Source: Capsulimonadaceae bacterium (GTDB taxonomy: Bacteria > Armatimonadota > Armatimonadia > Armatimonadales > Capsulimonadaceae). Taken from it: a stretch of 64,000 nt of DNA. The stretch is from contig JARLGU010000019.1 of the NCBI GenBank assembly GCA_031292625.1, positions 186,001-250,000 of the forward strand, given 5' to 3'. Made by a program: the position numbers and the translations under genes. The notes beneath the pieces are model-generated. The model was not told the DNA's origin, did not search any database, and worked only from the letters and a program-made list of their open reading frames with translations. Shown here one piece after another: positions 1-8,276 of this stretch (positions within the stretch are counted from its first letter, which is position 1; every line of letters starts with the position of its first letter).

Positions 1-181
1 CAGCGCCGAGAAAATCGTCAACCGCCGCAGCTTTGCTGCCGCTCTTCGATCGAACGAGCAACGCGCGCGGCGACGACGTAGGCGCGGCAATACCGAGCGG
101 GTCGTCGACGGAGGCGACCAACAGCGAGGCTCCGATTGCGCCGATAAACCGGCGGCGCGTGAACGGCTTTGTACTGGTCAT
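1..181 (-). CDS. Tat-exported protein, N-terminal part only (runs off the window)
   Basis: Only the first 60 codons lie in the window. Translation from the ATG at 181 begins MTSTKPFTRRRFIGAIGASL, a twin-arginine signal (RRRFIGA followed by a short hydrophobic stretch), so the product is probably folded in the cytoplasm and exported. A GGAG ribosome-binding site sits about 7 nt upstream. The gene follows the SGNH hydrolase gene by 13 nt on the same strand, so the two are probably co-transcribed and the product is likely another secreted enzyme or binding protein of the same carbohydrate-related module. Nothing visible identifies the mature protein. Confidence 0.75.
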   Translation of the reverse strand, partial: MTSTKPFTRRRFIGAIGASLLVASVDDPLGIAAPTSSPRALLVRSKSGSKAAAVDDFLGA

Positions 182-194
182 AACTTACTCCGCC

Positions 195-2126
195 TTACTG
201 GGTAGCGCCAGTCGTGCCGAGACCGAGAATATGAATCTCATGCCCGGTGCTCTGGTCGTCCTTATCCGGAAGGACCTCGATTCGAACATGGTGGACGCCG
301 GCAGGCAAGTCCTTCGCGATAATGTCCGTGGTCAAATATCCACCCCACGTCTGATCAAACCACGCATCGATTACCGTCGCCGGTCCGTTGTCGACCTGCG
401 CCTTAACGCGTCCCATTGCCCCGCGTATCCGCCACGACATCAGAGACACGTTGCGCCCCTCCACATCGCACTCGAACACGCTGCCGGGTTCAGTGGCGAC
501 AAACTGCCCTTTATCGTTGAGCGTCCAGCCGTCGGCCCGCGCCGGTTTGATGTCCTTCGGCTCGTAGAGATGGCAAAACTGGTACGCGTCGGTCGAAAGC
601 GGAGCTGGCAACGGCGCCGCGCCGAGTTTATCCGCTACGCTTAAGTTCGCATCGACGCCATCCAGGAACGACGTGATAAGCTTCGCCGCCAGAGCATGAC
701 CGGCATCGTTTGGATGGACTCCATCTGCCATCAGATCCTCCCACTTGCAGTTGCCACCCTGAATGAGCGGCCAGGCGGCATCGCGGTAGCTGATCATCGG
801 CAAATTGTAAAGCTTACCAAGCGGGACCTCGAAATCCTGCGCGTTCGCGCCGCCCTCATGCATCATGAACATCATGACCACGGCCGGCTGTTGCGGTTGC
901 GAAAGGATCTGCCGTAACAGTCCTTCGTATCCCGGCTGCGAAACTGCCGACATGGCATCATTCACCGCGAACTCGACGACGACGGCGTCAGGGTGCTTGC
1001 TTAGCAGGTCGCGCTGGGCGCGCAGGGCCGCGTAATTGCTCCCGGTCGCCCCGATCCCGGCGTTGACCACCGTCACGTTCGATTTCGGAAACGCCTTCTT
1101 CCACCACGCACCGACCTGCGAGCAGTAATTGAGTTCCCACTTGGATGCTCTGGCGCCAGCCGTAATCGATCCGCCAATCGCGGCGACTGTGATCGGCTGT
1201 CCAGCGCGCGCCTTAGCCATAACACGTTGCAACCGCGACACATCGCCTTTGCTGACGACCGAACGCGTAAAAACGGATGCATCCATAAGGTCTGAAATAT
1301 CCTGTATTGAAGTTGATTTGAGTAGCTGAGGAGCAAGTGGGCCTTTGCTGAGTTTGACCTTGAAGAAGCAAACCCAGGTTTTCGAAAGGTTGACGCCACC
1401 TAGAACTATCGAGAGTTTACCTGCATCGTGAGAGCCCGTATTGAAAACAAGCGTCCACGTCTTAATCGTGTCGGCCCCCAGCGGGGCAGTTCCGTAATCC
1501 CCAGGCGCAACAGATGCCGGAGACAGCACCCTGTCGCCCGCCTTGAGCTGAATGATCGCTTGATTGAGCACGTCCGGCGTCACGACTGTACCAGCTGGAA
1601 ATCCGACATCTACCGTTACAGTGTAGCCTGCATTCGCCTGGACATCGGTATTCAGAGTGTTGATGGCAGTCCAGTCCCCCGTCCCGAAATGCATATTTGC
1701 CGGGTCGCCGTCGGACAATAGATGAGGAGTGCCGCCGAAATGGCTATCTGCAATCAGCTTTATCCCCCAATCGGGTCCGTCCTGCCGCTGCCAGCCGAGC
1801 ATGTCGACAATCCCCTTAGAACTCGACTTGTCATTGCCAGCATACGTTCCGTCGCTAAACTTCATAACCTTTGCATCGTCCGACCAGCCAAAAACAGGCG
1901 ATGCATCGTTTACTCGCGTCAGGCCGATGGAACTCCATGCCCCTGTAATATTGTGGTCGCCTGGCTTAACGAAAGTGTCAAAAGAGGCGTTGGCGATTGG
2001 AATGTCACCGCCAACCGAGCTTGGCGCGGCGCGAACGCTACCCGGTAGAACGGCCGCGATAAACAACACACCACTCGCGAGCAGGAGCGCACAGAGGCGA
2101 TGCGCCCCGTGGTCGATTTGGATCAT
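195..2126 (-). CDS. Secreted SGNH/GDSL-type esterase with N-terminal beta-sandwich region
   Basis: A 643-residue protein with a signal peptide (hydrophobic stretch ending about residue 33, VRA-AP). Residues about 40-260 look like a carbohydrate-binding-type beta-sandwich. The SGNH hydrolase domain follows: block I AIGGSITAG with the nucleophile near Ser320, block II Gly near 357 (NAGIGATG), block III FAVND near 386-390, and block V DGVHP with Asp468 and His471. The family removes acyl groups such as acetyl esters from carbohydrates; the substrate here is unknown. A second beta-rich region lies at about 520-643. A GGAAGG Shine-Dalgarno supports the ATG at 2126. It lies 22 nt downstream of a small lipoprotein gene and 13 nt upstream of a Tat-signal gene, suggesting one transcription unit. 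Confidence 0.85.
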   Translation of the reverse strand: MIQIDHGAHRLCALLLASGVLFIAAVLPGSVRAAPSSVGGDIPIANASFDTFVKPGDHNITGAWSSIGLTRVNDASPVFGWSDDAKVMKFSDGTYAGNDKSSSKGIVDMLGWQRQDGPDWGIKLIADSHFGGTPHLLSDGDPANMHFGTGDWTAINTLNTDVQANAGYTVTVDVGFPAGTVVTPDVLNQAIIQLKAGDRVLSPASVAPGDYGTAPLGADTIKTWTLVFNTGSHDAGKLSIVLGGVNLSKTWVCFFKVKLSKGPLAPQLLKSTSIQDISDLMDASVFTRSVVSKGDVSRLQRVMAKARAGQPITVAAIGGSITAGARASKWELNYCSQVGAWWKKAFPKSNVTVVNAGIGATGSNYAALRAQRDLLSKHPDAVVVEFAVNDAMSAVSQPGYEGLLRQILSQPQQPAVVMMFMMHEGGANAQDFEVPLGKLYNLPMISYRDAAWPLIQGGNCKWEDLMADGVHPNDAGHALAAKLITSFLDGVDANLSVADKLGAAPLPAPLSTDAYQFCHLYEPKDIKPARADGWTLNDKGQFVATEPGSVFECDVEGRNVSLMSWRIRGAMGRVKAQVDNGPATVIDAWFDQTWGGYLTTDIIAKDLPAGVHHVRIEVLPDKDDQSTGHEIHILGLGTTGATQ

Positions 2127-2148
2127 GTTCGAATACCTTCCGAATTGG

Positions 2149-2364
2149 TTAATGGGGAGAAGCAGGCGGCAGCGCTCCGGACTGTCCTGGCAGCACGTTT
2201 GGGTTGCCCTTCACCGTGAAACGAGGCATCGTCTGCGATTTAGCCTCCGGCGATGCAGGGGATTTCGGCCCTTGCGAACAGCCCGCAAACGTGATTGCCG
2301 CCAACATGCAGAATGCAACCAGGAGCGGCATGGCCAATTTACCGGATCTCATTAAGGTTTCCAT
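2149..2364 (-). CDS. Small lipoprotein
   Basis: A 71-residue protein with a hydrophobic N-terminus and lipobox (LAAITFAGC, Cys near 29), followed by a short proline- and serine-rich polar tail with no recognisable domain. It is predicted to be lipid-anchored in the envelope. The start at 2364 lies 2 nt after the stop of the upstream DUF1559 pseudopilin, with GGAG inside that gene's end, so the two are translationally linked. I recognise no family; small lipoproteins are often found downstream of DUF1559 genes, but its role is unknown. Confidence 0.7.
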   Translation of the reverse strand: METLMRSGKLAMPLLVAFCMLAAITFAGCSQGPKSPASPEAKSQTMPRFTVKGNPNVLPGQSGALPPASPH

Positions 2365-2366
2365 GA

Positions 2367-3218
2367 TTATCGATACTCCGGCAGCAAATCGCTCATGTTA
2401 TTGGCGATATAGCTGAGATTGCCCGCTTCCTGCGCGGACGTGTAGGGAGATTGGCAATAAGATGTGTAGTCAGGCTGCGGGGACACTTCGGCGGTCGCTC
2501 CAGCGCACCACCACCCCGCCATCCAACTGTCCGTGGAGGACTGGTACACGTTGATCATTTTCGTCGGTTTCGCATGACAATCGGCGTAGAGAAGATTGAC
2601 GTACCCTTGATGGTCGAACGCAAGGCCCTGCGCAGGCAATGGCGTTTGACCCGATGGATAGCCCGTGGTCGAAGCGCTAAACCGGCTGTAGAGCAGATCC
2701 CATGGTCCCCAGGTCGAGCCTAATGTCCGCGATTCCATGATCAAAACCGTTGAGGCAGGCGCCGGAATGATCGACACATAGCAACTGAACGGCGTGGCGT
2801 ACCCCGTCATGATCATACTATTGCCTGCATAGCTCATTGGCGTGTCGCGGTAATCGAAGTAGCTGTCTGAGTAATTCCACTGATTTAACGGATTCGAGGG
2901 ACACTTATAGACGCTTGTCCCAGTGGCCGCTGACGTATTGTGCCCGCCCGTGCTCTTGACATAAGGATTGATCGCGTCCGTCCAGTCATAGAATCCAATG
3001 GTCCAGTTGCCAAACGTGCCACGCGGAAAGCACTCGTCGTTGTCCGAGAGATACTGCATGACGCCCAGGCCAATCTCCTTTTCGTTGGAAAGACAAGTTG
3101 ACTGGCGAGCCTTCTCCCGGGCGGTTGCAAACACCGGGAAAAGAATCGCGGCAAGTATGGCAATTATAGCTATAACAACTAGAAGCTCGATCAGTGTAAA
3201 CGCTTGCTTGCGGTTCAT
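2367..3218 (-). CDS. DUF1559-type prepilin-like (pseudopilin) protein
   Basis: A 283-residue protein starting [20 protein letters not shown], a class III prepilin signal cut before Phe by prepilin peptidase, followed by the usual helix with [13 protein letters not shown]. The family normally ends with an H-X9-DG motif; here it reads H-X9-DC (HQGYVNLLYADC), a conservative departure. A longer in-frame extension to 3485 was rejected: ATG 3218 has a good AAGGAG 7 nt upstream and sits exactly at the prepilin leader. Such proteins are thought to form secretion pseudopili or surface assemblies. It is followed closely by a lipoprotein and the SGNH esterase. Confidence 0.88.
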   Translation of the reverse strand: MNRKQAFTLIELLVVIAIIAILAAILFPVFATAREKARQSTCLSNEKEIGLGVMQYLSDNDECFPRGTFGNWTIGFYDWTDAINPYVKSTGGHNTSAATGTSVYKCPSNPLNQWNYSDSYFDYRDTPMSYAGNSMIMTGYATPFSCYVSIIPAPASTVLIMESRTLGSTWGPWDLLYSRFSASTTGYPSGQTPLPAQGLAFDHQGYVNLLYADCHAKPTKMINVYQSSTDSWMAGWWCAGATAEVSPQPDYTSYCQSPYTSAQEAGNLSYIANNMSDLLPEYR

Positions 3219-3318
3219 CGGTTTCTCCTTGGTCGCGTCGCATCTCTCATGGGTTCCAAAAGCCTTGCGAGAGAGACGTCTGCCTACTTCCATCAAACAG
3301 CGGGGCGAATAAGGCACT

Positions 3319-4389
3319 CTAAAGTTTCGCTTCCGCGCGCACGACGCCCGTTGATTTTCGCTCAACCAGGTGACTGCGCAGACGCACGTTGGCGGGCGTT
3401 GCCAATCGCGGTACATCCACTCTTGGGCACATCCGCTCGTACAGACGCACAACCGCCTCCCTGCCGAGACCGACGATATCGACATGCACGGATGTCAGCG
3501 GAGGCCAGACATGCTGAGCGAGGTAGACGTCATCGAATCCGACGATGCTGACCTGCCCCGGAACGTCGATTGAGCGGTTGTGGCAAGCTTGCAAAACCCA
3601 GGAAGCGGTCTCGTCGTTGGCGGCAAAGACCGCAGTCGGCGGGGCGATCCCGTCAAACAGGCCGCTTGCTTTTGCCTGGGGGTTTTCATCGGCGCCGATT
3701 GTCAGAACCAACTCCGGATCGAGGCGTAAACCATGCTCAAGAAGGAAGAGTTGGTAGCCCCGATAGCGTTCCCGGAAAGTGACCGCCTCGGACTCCGGGG
3801 TCACATACGCGATGCGTCGATGCCCGAGGGACCAGAGGTGTTCGAGAGCCATATTGGCTCCTCCGATGCCATCAGAGAGCACGCCGTCGTGCTCGCCGGC
3901 AGGATCGATATGATCGACATTTACAATATGCTTAGCGGCTGATGAATAGAAACCGAGAACATGCGGCGGCGCCGCGCCAACGAGAAGCAACCCGCTAAGC
4001 GCCCCGGAACTAATCATGGCGGGCATCTCGTCGGGGGCGGAATACCGGGGAACGACGGCAAACTTCACATCCAGTCCAAGAGCGGTCGCCTGATCCTGCA
4101 CGCCATGCAGAATCTCGCCGTAGAAGGAATGGCTGCTGTAGATGTCGGTGGAGTACTTCGCGAAAAACAAAAAACCGATCGTGGTTACGGCAACCGGTTC
4201 CGCTTCCGTTGCCGCAAGCATCGTTTTGCGACGGGGTCGCCTAGGCTTTGGCGCATACTTCAACTGGTCGGCTATCTGGAGGATCCGATTCGCCGTGTCC
4301 TGACTGAGTTTCTCGGGCGACCGAAATGTCCGGGATACCGTCGCGGCCGACACGCCCGCCCTCTTTGCGATCTCCTCAACAGTGTTCAT
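3319..4389 (-). CDS. LacI/GalR-family transcriptional regulator
   Basis: A 356-residue repressor. Residues 2-50 form the LacI helix-turn-helix and hinge helix (EEIAKRAGVSAATVSR). Residues about 70-340 form the periplasmic-binding-protein-like effector domain, which binds a sugar or derivative. The gene is directly upstream of and codirectional with the pseudopilin, lipoprotein and SGNH cluster, so local control is likely. Its promoter is near consensus (TTGACA, 17 nt, TATGAT) and the -10 box lies only 6 nt before the ATG, so the mRNA should be leaderless; there is no Shine-Dalgarno. Dyads over the -10 and upstream of the -35 suggest autoregulation. Confidence 0.93.
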   Translation of the reverse strand: MNTVEEIAKRAGVSAATVSRTFRSPEKLSQDTANRILQIADQLKYAPKPRRPRRKTMLAATEAEPVAVTTIGFLFFAKYSTDIYSSHSFYGEILHGVQDQATALGLDVKFAVVPRYSAPDEMPAMISSGALSGLLLVGAAPPHVLGFYSSAAKHIVNVDHIDPAGEHDGVLSDGIGGANMALEHLWSLGHRRIAYVTPESEAVTFRERYRGYQLFLLEHGLRLDPELVLTIGADENPQAKASGLFDGIAPPTAVFAANDETASWVLQACHNRSIDVPGQVSIVGFDDVYLAQHVWPPLTSVHVDIVGLGREAVVRLYERMCPRVDVPRLATPANVRLRSHLVERKSTGVVRAEAKL

Positions 4390-4395
4390 GCAATG

Positions 4396-4424
4396 ATCAT
4401 ATCACGACGGGTGGCAGATGTCAA
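4396..4424 (-). promoter_or_regulatory. Sigma-70-type promoter of the LacI gene, predicted leaderless
   Basis: On the minus strand TTGACA (4419-4424), a 17-nt spacer and TATGAT (4396-4401) are followed after 6 nt by the ATG at 4389. The normal start site 6-8 nt after the -10 would fall on or next to the A of the ATG. An 8-bp perfect palindrome, ATGATCAT (4393-4400), covers the -10 box and may be an operator. Confidence 0.85.
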
Positions 4425-4430
4425 GACATT

Positions 4431-4442
4431 AATTGAACAATT
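4431..4442. promoter_or_regulatory. Inverted repeat upstream of the LacI promoter
   Basis: AATTGAACAATT is a dyad with arms AATTG and CAATT around two bases, 6 bp upstream of the -35 box of the LacI promoter and between the divergent-free upstream gene and LacI. It could bind a regulator. The flanking DNA is A+T-rich, so chance is possible. Confidence 0.35.
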
Positions 4443-4521
4443 TAACGACACTTATTTCATTGATTAACGCACAGTACTCACAGCAACGCAACATTGCGAT
4501 AAACTCGCGCCCGCCTCAACG

Positions 4522-6402
4522 CTACAGTCCGGTTCCCGCCTTCCCGGCCGGCTCCGCGCCGCTTGAGGATGGCGCGGAGGCGGATGCGTGCCGCGCGCGG
4601 ACGGTATCGATCAGACCGGCAATCTCGTGCGGAGCCTGCGCGGGTTTGCTGAAGGCTTGTGCCAAGACCGGCCAGAGTTTACTATCGGTTACCTGAGAGA
4701 CGTCGAAGATCATCACGCCCTGCGTGGACGCCGCCGCTGCCTGAAGCGCTTTGGCAAAATTGTCGTTCTTGTTGGAAAACTGCTCTAAGTAAATTCCCGC
4801 ATAAACCCAGGTCTGATCGTCAACCGCCTTATTCGACAACTGCCCCGCGGCTTCCACGGTCGCGCCAACAGAACCGGACGCAGCGCCTTCCGATATGGTC
4901 GCGGTGGGATAATAGCATCCGGTCGTAATCCAATCGAGCAGACTCGCGAACCCCGTCTGACGCCAGTCCGGCGAGTTAAAATCGAAGGCTCCCGCATAAT
5001 CGACGGCGGCCCAGTTCTCGCCGAGATCGCCATACTCGCCGTACCACGAGCCCGCATACACGCTGAGCGTCGCATGAGGACGATAGAACTTGACGATCGC
5101 GCGCGCCTTGGCGAGCCAGTTGCGAATGGTCAGCGCCCGCCAAACACGCCACGCTTGATAGTATGGGCCTTTCACGATATCCTGGTTCGGGAACGCATTG
5201 TAGTGAAAAATATCGTCCGGCCACTTGATTGGGCGGCCAACATATTGCTCGAATTGCTGCATCGAAACCAGACTGAAGTCCGCATTGATTCCCGCAAAAC
5301 GAAGCCGGTCGTCGAAGACGACGCCGTCCACGGCATAGTTTGCGACAACCTCCTGAACGAGATCCAATTCCCGCTGCTGAACTGCGGGGTCGTTGGGATT
5401 GACGAAAAGCGCAACCTTCTGGTTCGAGTCGCCAGCAATCGGGACAAAACGGGGAGCCGTGGCAAACGCGAGATAATCGCCAATGCGCGTCGTAGCGCGC
5501 AGCGAGTCCGCGGATTTCCCCTGGGCCACGAGGATCGCGCCTTGCGAAGGAACGTAGAGCGAAACGCTGGGCAAGACCGCGCCGTCGACCTGCGCCATGA
5601 TTTTCCCGGTCTGATCCGTGATCGTGACGAGAGCCCCGGGCAACGACCGCTTGAGCGCGGCGGCATCCGTGTACACGGCGACGGCATCCGGGTCGGCGGG
5701 AAGCGCGTTCGGGATATCGGCAATCGTAAGCGACGGACTGAACGGCACAGGCGCCTTAACGCTTCTCGTGGCCTCGTAGAGCACGGTTTGCAGAGACGGA
5801 TCGTCGTAACCGGGGCCTTTCCCGAAATACTTATGTCCCTCGCTGAACACCGCAAGGTTCGCGCAAACTTGCAGGCCAGCCGCGTGTCCCTCGCGGACGA
5901 ATACGGCCAGCGGATCAAAATCGCCGGGCAGTCGCGCGCCCTTCCAATCGGCCAATTTCGGTGCAATCTTGCTGGGATATGTCGTGTAGCCAATGACTGG
6001 CTTCACATCCACGACGATCACGTTAAAGCCGGTGTTCTTCGCTTGCACGACGAGGTCGTGGATATCCTGCGCCGAGTTGCATCGCTCCAAGTTCGCAGTG
6101 GCATCCACCCAGAGGATCCGTCCCTGCGCTCCTCTTGTCCGCGCTGTCTCTTGCGCGATTCCCTGTGCGTCTCGATCAGAATCCAGCGGAACGGACGGAA
6201 GATCGGGGAACGGCATTTGGGCCGGCAGGGAAGCCTGCGCGCCGGCGGGAGCAGGAGGCGCGATGACCAGCGGCGGAGGCATTATCAGACCGGCCGGAGG
6301 CATCGTCGCTGCCCCAGGCTTCGGCGGCGGAAAAGAGTTCTGAGCCGCGACAGGCACGGCTGACGCGATAAGCAGGGTGAGAATGGCGGCAGGAAGTTTC
6401 AT
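4522..6402 (-). CDS. Secreted GHL10-type glycoside hydrolase-like protein
   Basis: A 626-residue protein with a signal peptide (cleavage after about residue 20, VAAQ) and a proline-rich linker to about residue 75. A TIM-barrel-like region of the GHL10/DUF187 family follows, starting RILWVDATANLERCNS and containing FNVIVVDVKPVIGY, AAGLQVCANLAVF and VDGVVFDDRLRF. Members are putative glycosidases; the substrate is not established. The ATG at 6402 overlaps the stop of the upstream membrane-protein gene by 4 nt (ATGA), so the two are translationally coupled. No second domain is obvious at the C-terminus. Confidence 0.8.
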   Translation of the reverse strand: MKLPAAILTLLIASAVPVAAQNSFPPPKPGAATMPPAGLIMPPPLVIAPPAPAGAQASLPAQMPFPDLPSVPLDSDRDAQGIAQETARTRGAQGRILWVDATANLERCNSAQDIHDLVVQAKNTGFNVIVVDVKPVIGYTTYPSKIAPKLADWKGARLPGDFDPLAVFVREGHAAGLQVCANLAVFSEGHKYFGKGPGYDDPSLQTVLYEATRSVKAPVPFSPSLTIADIPNALPADPDAVAVYTDAAALKRSLPGALVTITDQTGKIMAQVDGAVLPSVSLYVPSQGAILVAQGKSADSLRATTRIGDYLAFATAPRFVPIAGDSNQKVALFVNPNDPAVQQRELDLVQEVVANYAVDGVVFDDRLRFAGINADFSLVSMQQFEQYVGRPIKWPDDIFHYNAFPNQDIVKGPYYQAWRVWRALTIRNWLAKARAIVKFYRPHATLSVYAGSWYGEYGDLGENWAAVDYAGAFDFNSPDWRQTGFASLLDWITTGCYYPTATISEGAASGSVGATVEAAGQLSNKAVDDQTWVYAGIYLEQFSNKNDNFAKALQAAAASTQGVMIFDVSQVTDSKLWPVLAQAFSKPAQAPHEIAGLIDTVRARHASASAPSSSGAEPAGKAGTGL

Positions 6403-8144
6403 GGGGCGGGTCCTATCGGATTTGGCGCAGCGGCGCTGTCTGGCACGACGGGTTGAGGCAAAAGCCGCCAGACTGGTCCGCGGCTGTGGTTTGCCCAGGC
6501 CTTGCTTCGCATGCCCGGATGGAATAGCGATAAGAGCATCGGTCGCGTAATTCCGTGCTGCCTCATGAGACAGTCTTCGGCGAGACCAGGCTCGTAAAGA
6601 TCGTCGAGCAAGTACACCGTGCCCCCCGCTGCTCGCGCCTGATCCATCCGCGCGTGCAGCGCTTGCGCCATTTCGTCGAAGCGCTCATTGTGGTGCGCCA
6701 TCTCCGTGTGGATGGAGAATACATCGCGCTGGCTGAAGTAAGGAATGTAAACCTCATCGGGCTCGCCGAAGCCAGTTCCCGGCAGGACAATCAGATCCGG
6801 CGCGGCGGTATGGCGGCGCACGTCCTCCGCGAACGCGGTATACGGGTTGCCCTTCGGATCGGCGTGCGGTCCGATGCTGAGAACATAGTTCGAGATGCCG
6901 TACAGTCCAATCCAAACGCCGATCGCCACAAGCCAAAAGCGGCCGGCGCGCTGAGCTCGATAGTGCGACCAGACAATCGCCATGAGAATCGCCCCGCCCA
7001 TAATGGTCGGAACCCGGAAGACGAAATACGACGGCTGCCACACCGTAAAGAATGCCGTGTTAACGAATAGCCACGCAAACATCACCGCAATCGTCCGCCG
7101 GTAGTGCGTTTTGACCAGCAGCGGAAGCGCAATCAGGCTAAGATAGCTCGCAAGCAGCCAGCCGCCGAGAACCGAGACGTACGACCAGAAGCCGAGCGAC
7201 GTCGCGCCATGGGCAATGTAAAACGTACCCTGCTTGCCGGTCGGCTCCGTAAACAAACATTTGCGAATCGCGTAAGCGTCCAGGCGAAGGTTGTGCAGGA
7301 TCCGGAAGTCCCACCACCAGCCGAGAATCGCGTATCTCGCAGCCCAGTTTTTGTAATCGTCGACCGATGTCAGATGCAAATACGAAATCCCGACTGTCAG
7401 GTACGGAATCACGGTCAACGCAAGCCATGTCGCGGTAAACACCGCAAGCAGACGCCATCGCGTGCGGCTCTGCTCGGCTCGAACACCCTGTGGATAGTCC
7501 GCGAGCCAGATTCCGAGCCACGCTACCGGCAGAAACAGGCCAGCGCTCTCATGATATAGCACGGCCAGCGCGGCCACGATGCCGGTGGCAAACGCCCGGC
7601 GCTTCGTCGGGCTCTGCATGGTCACAACGAGCGCATAAAACGCCGCGATCAGCATGACGACCGACATCATATTAACGCGTCCATCGGTCGCGCAAATCCA
7701 GTACCCAAACGACAAGCCGACGCCGACCGCGGACAAAAGCGCGAGCGCGCGGCTTCGCGTGAGCACATTGCGCAATGTCAGATTGAGCAGGCCGATGCCG
7801 ATGCCGCCCAAGATCGCGTTCATCGATTTGAGCACTTCAAGCGGACCGCCGACATACCCCAGCATCCGGCAGAGACGCCACAGGAGCCAACCGGTCAAAT
7901 TGAACAAAAGGTGGTGCGGATGAAACAGCGCCATCCGATCGCCCGTCTGGTCGAACTTCCAGATGGAATATGCATAGGAGACTGAGTCAAACGTGTAATA
8001 TTTCGCTCGGGTGTAAAGAAACAGGATCATAAAGACCACGCAGAGGATTCCCGCGGTCAATGTCCTGTCGAGCGCGAGCGACGCCGAGAGGCGCCGCCAG
8101 TAAGAGGTTCTGGAAGCAGCATTGCTTAATGGAAGAGAAGCCAA
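6399..8144 (-). CDS. Polytopic membrane protein, glycosyltransferase GT-C-like
   Basis: A 581-residue protein with about ten or more hydrophobic segments. Near the N-terminus a loop carries Asp and His residues (YTFDSVSYAYSIWKF, then ALFHPHHLLFN), resembling the first external loop of GT-C lipid-linked-sugar transferases of the GT39/ArnT type, in which an acidic residue is catalytic. Some 130 residues at the C-terminus are soluble. The start is a TTG at 8144 with only a weak AGGA upstream; a slightly different start is possible. It ends in a 4-nt ATGA overlap with the GHL10 gene. Glycosyl transfer is an inference from topology. Confidence 0.65.
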   Translation of the reverse strand: MASLPLSNAASRTSYWRRLSASLALDRTLTAGILCVVFMILFLYTRAKYYTFDSVSYAYSIWKFDQTGDRMALFHPHHLLFNLTGWLLWRLCRMLGYVGGPLEVLKSMNAILGGIGIGLLNLTLRNVLTRSRALALLSAVGVGLSFGYWICATDGRVNMMSVVMLIAAFYALVVTMQSPTKRRAFATGIVAALAVLYHESAGLFLPVAWLGIWLADYPQGVRAEQSRTRWRLLAVFTATWLALTVIPYLTVGISYLHLTSVDDYKNWAARYAILGWWWDFRILHNLRLDAYAIRKCLFTEPTGKQGTFYIAHGATSLGFWSYVSVLGGWLLASYLSLIALPLLVKTHYRRTIAVMFAWLFVNTAFFTVWQPSYFVFRVPTIMGGAILMAIVWSHYRAQRAGRFWLVAIGVWIGLYGISNYVLSIGPHADPKGNPYTAFAEDVRRHTAAPDLIVLPGTGFGEPDEVYIPYFSQRDVFSIHTEMAHHNERFDEMAQALHARMDQARAAGGTVYLLDDLYEPGLAEDCLMRQHGITRPMLLSLFHPGMRSKAWANHSRGPVWRLLPQPVVPDSAAAPNPIGPAP

Positions 8145-8276
8145 GATGAGATCGTTCCTGCTCGTCGATTGCGATAAGATAGTTTACCGCCCCCATGCAA
8201 GGGTGGCGACACAATCGCCAAGCCACATTTGCGCGACGGTTCGGAGCAGCACGTTTTCGCCGCCGAAGCAGGCGCC

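Noticed and set aside
5074-6363. 429-codon open frame on the plus strand
   Set aside because: Antisense to the GHL10-type gene, Arg-rich composition typical of a shadow frame in G+C-rich DNA, no ribosome-binding site or domain.
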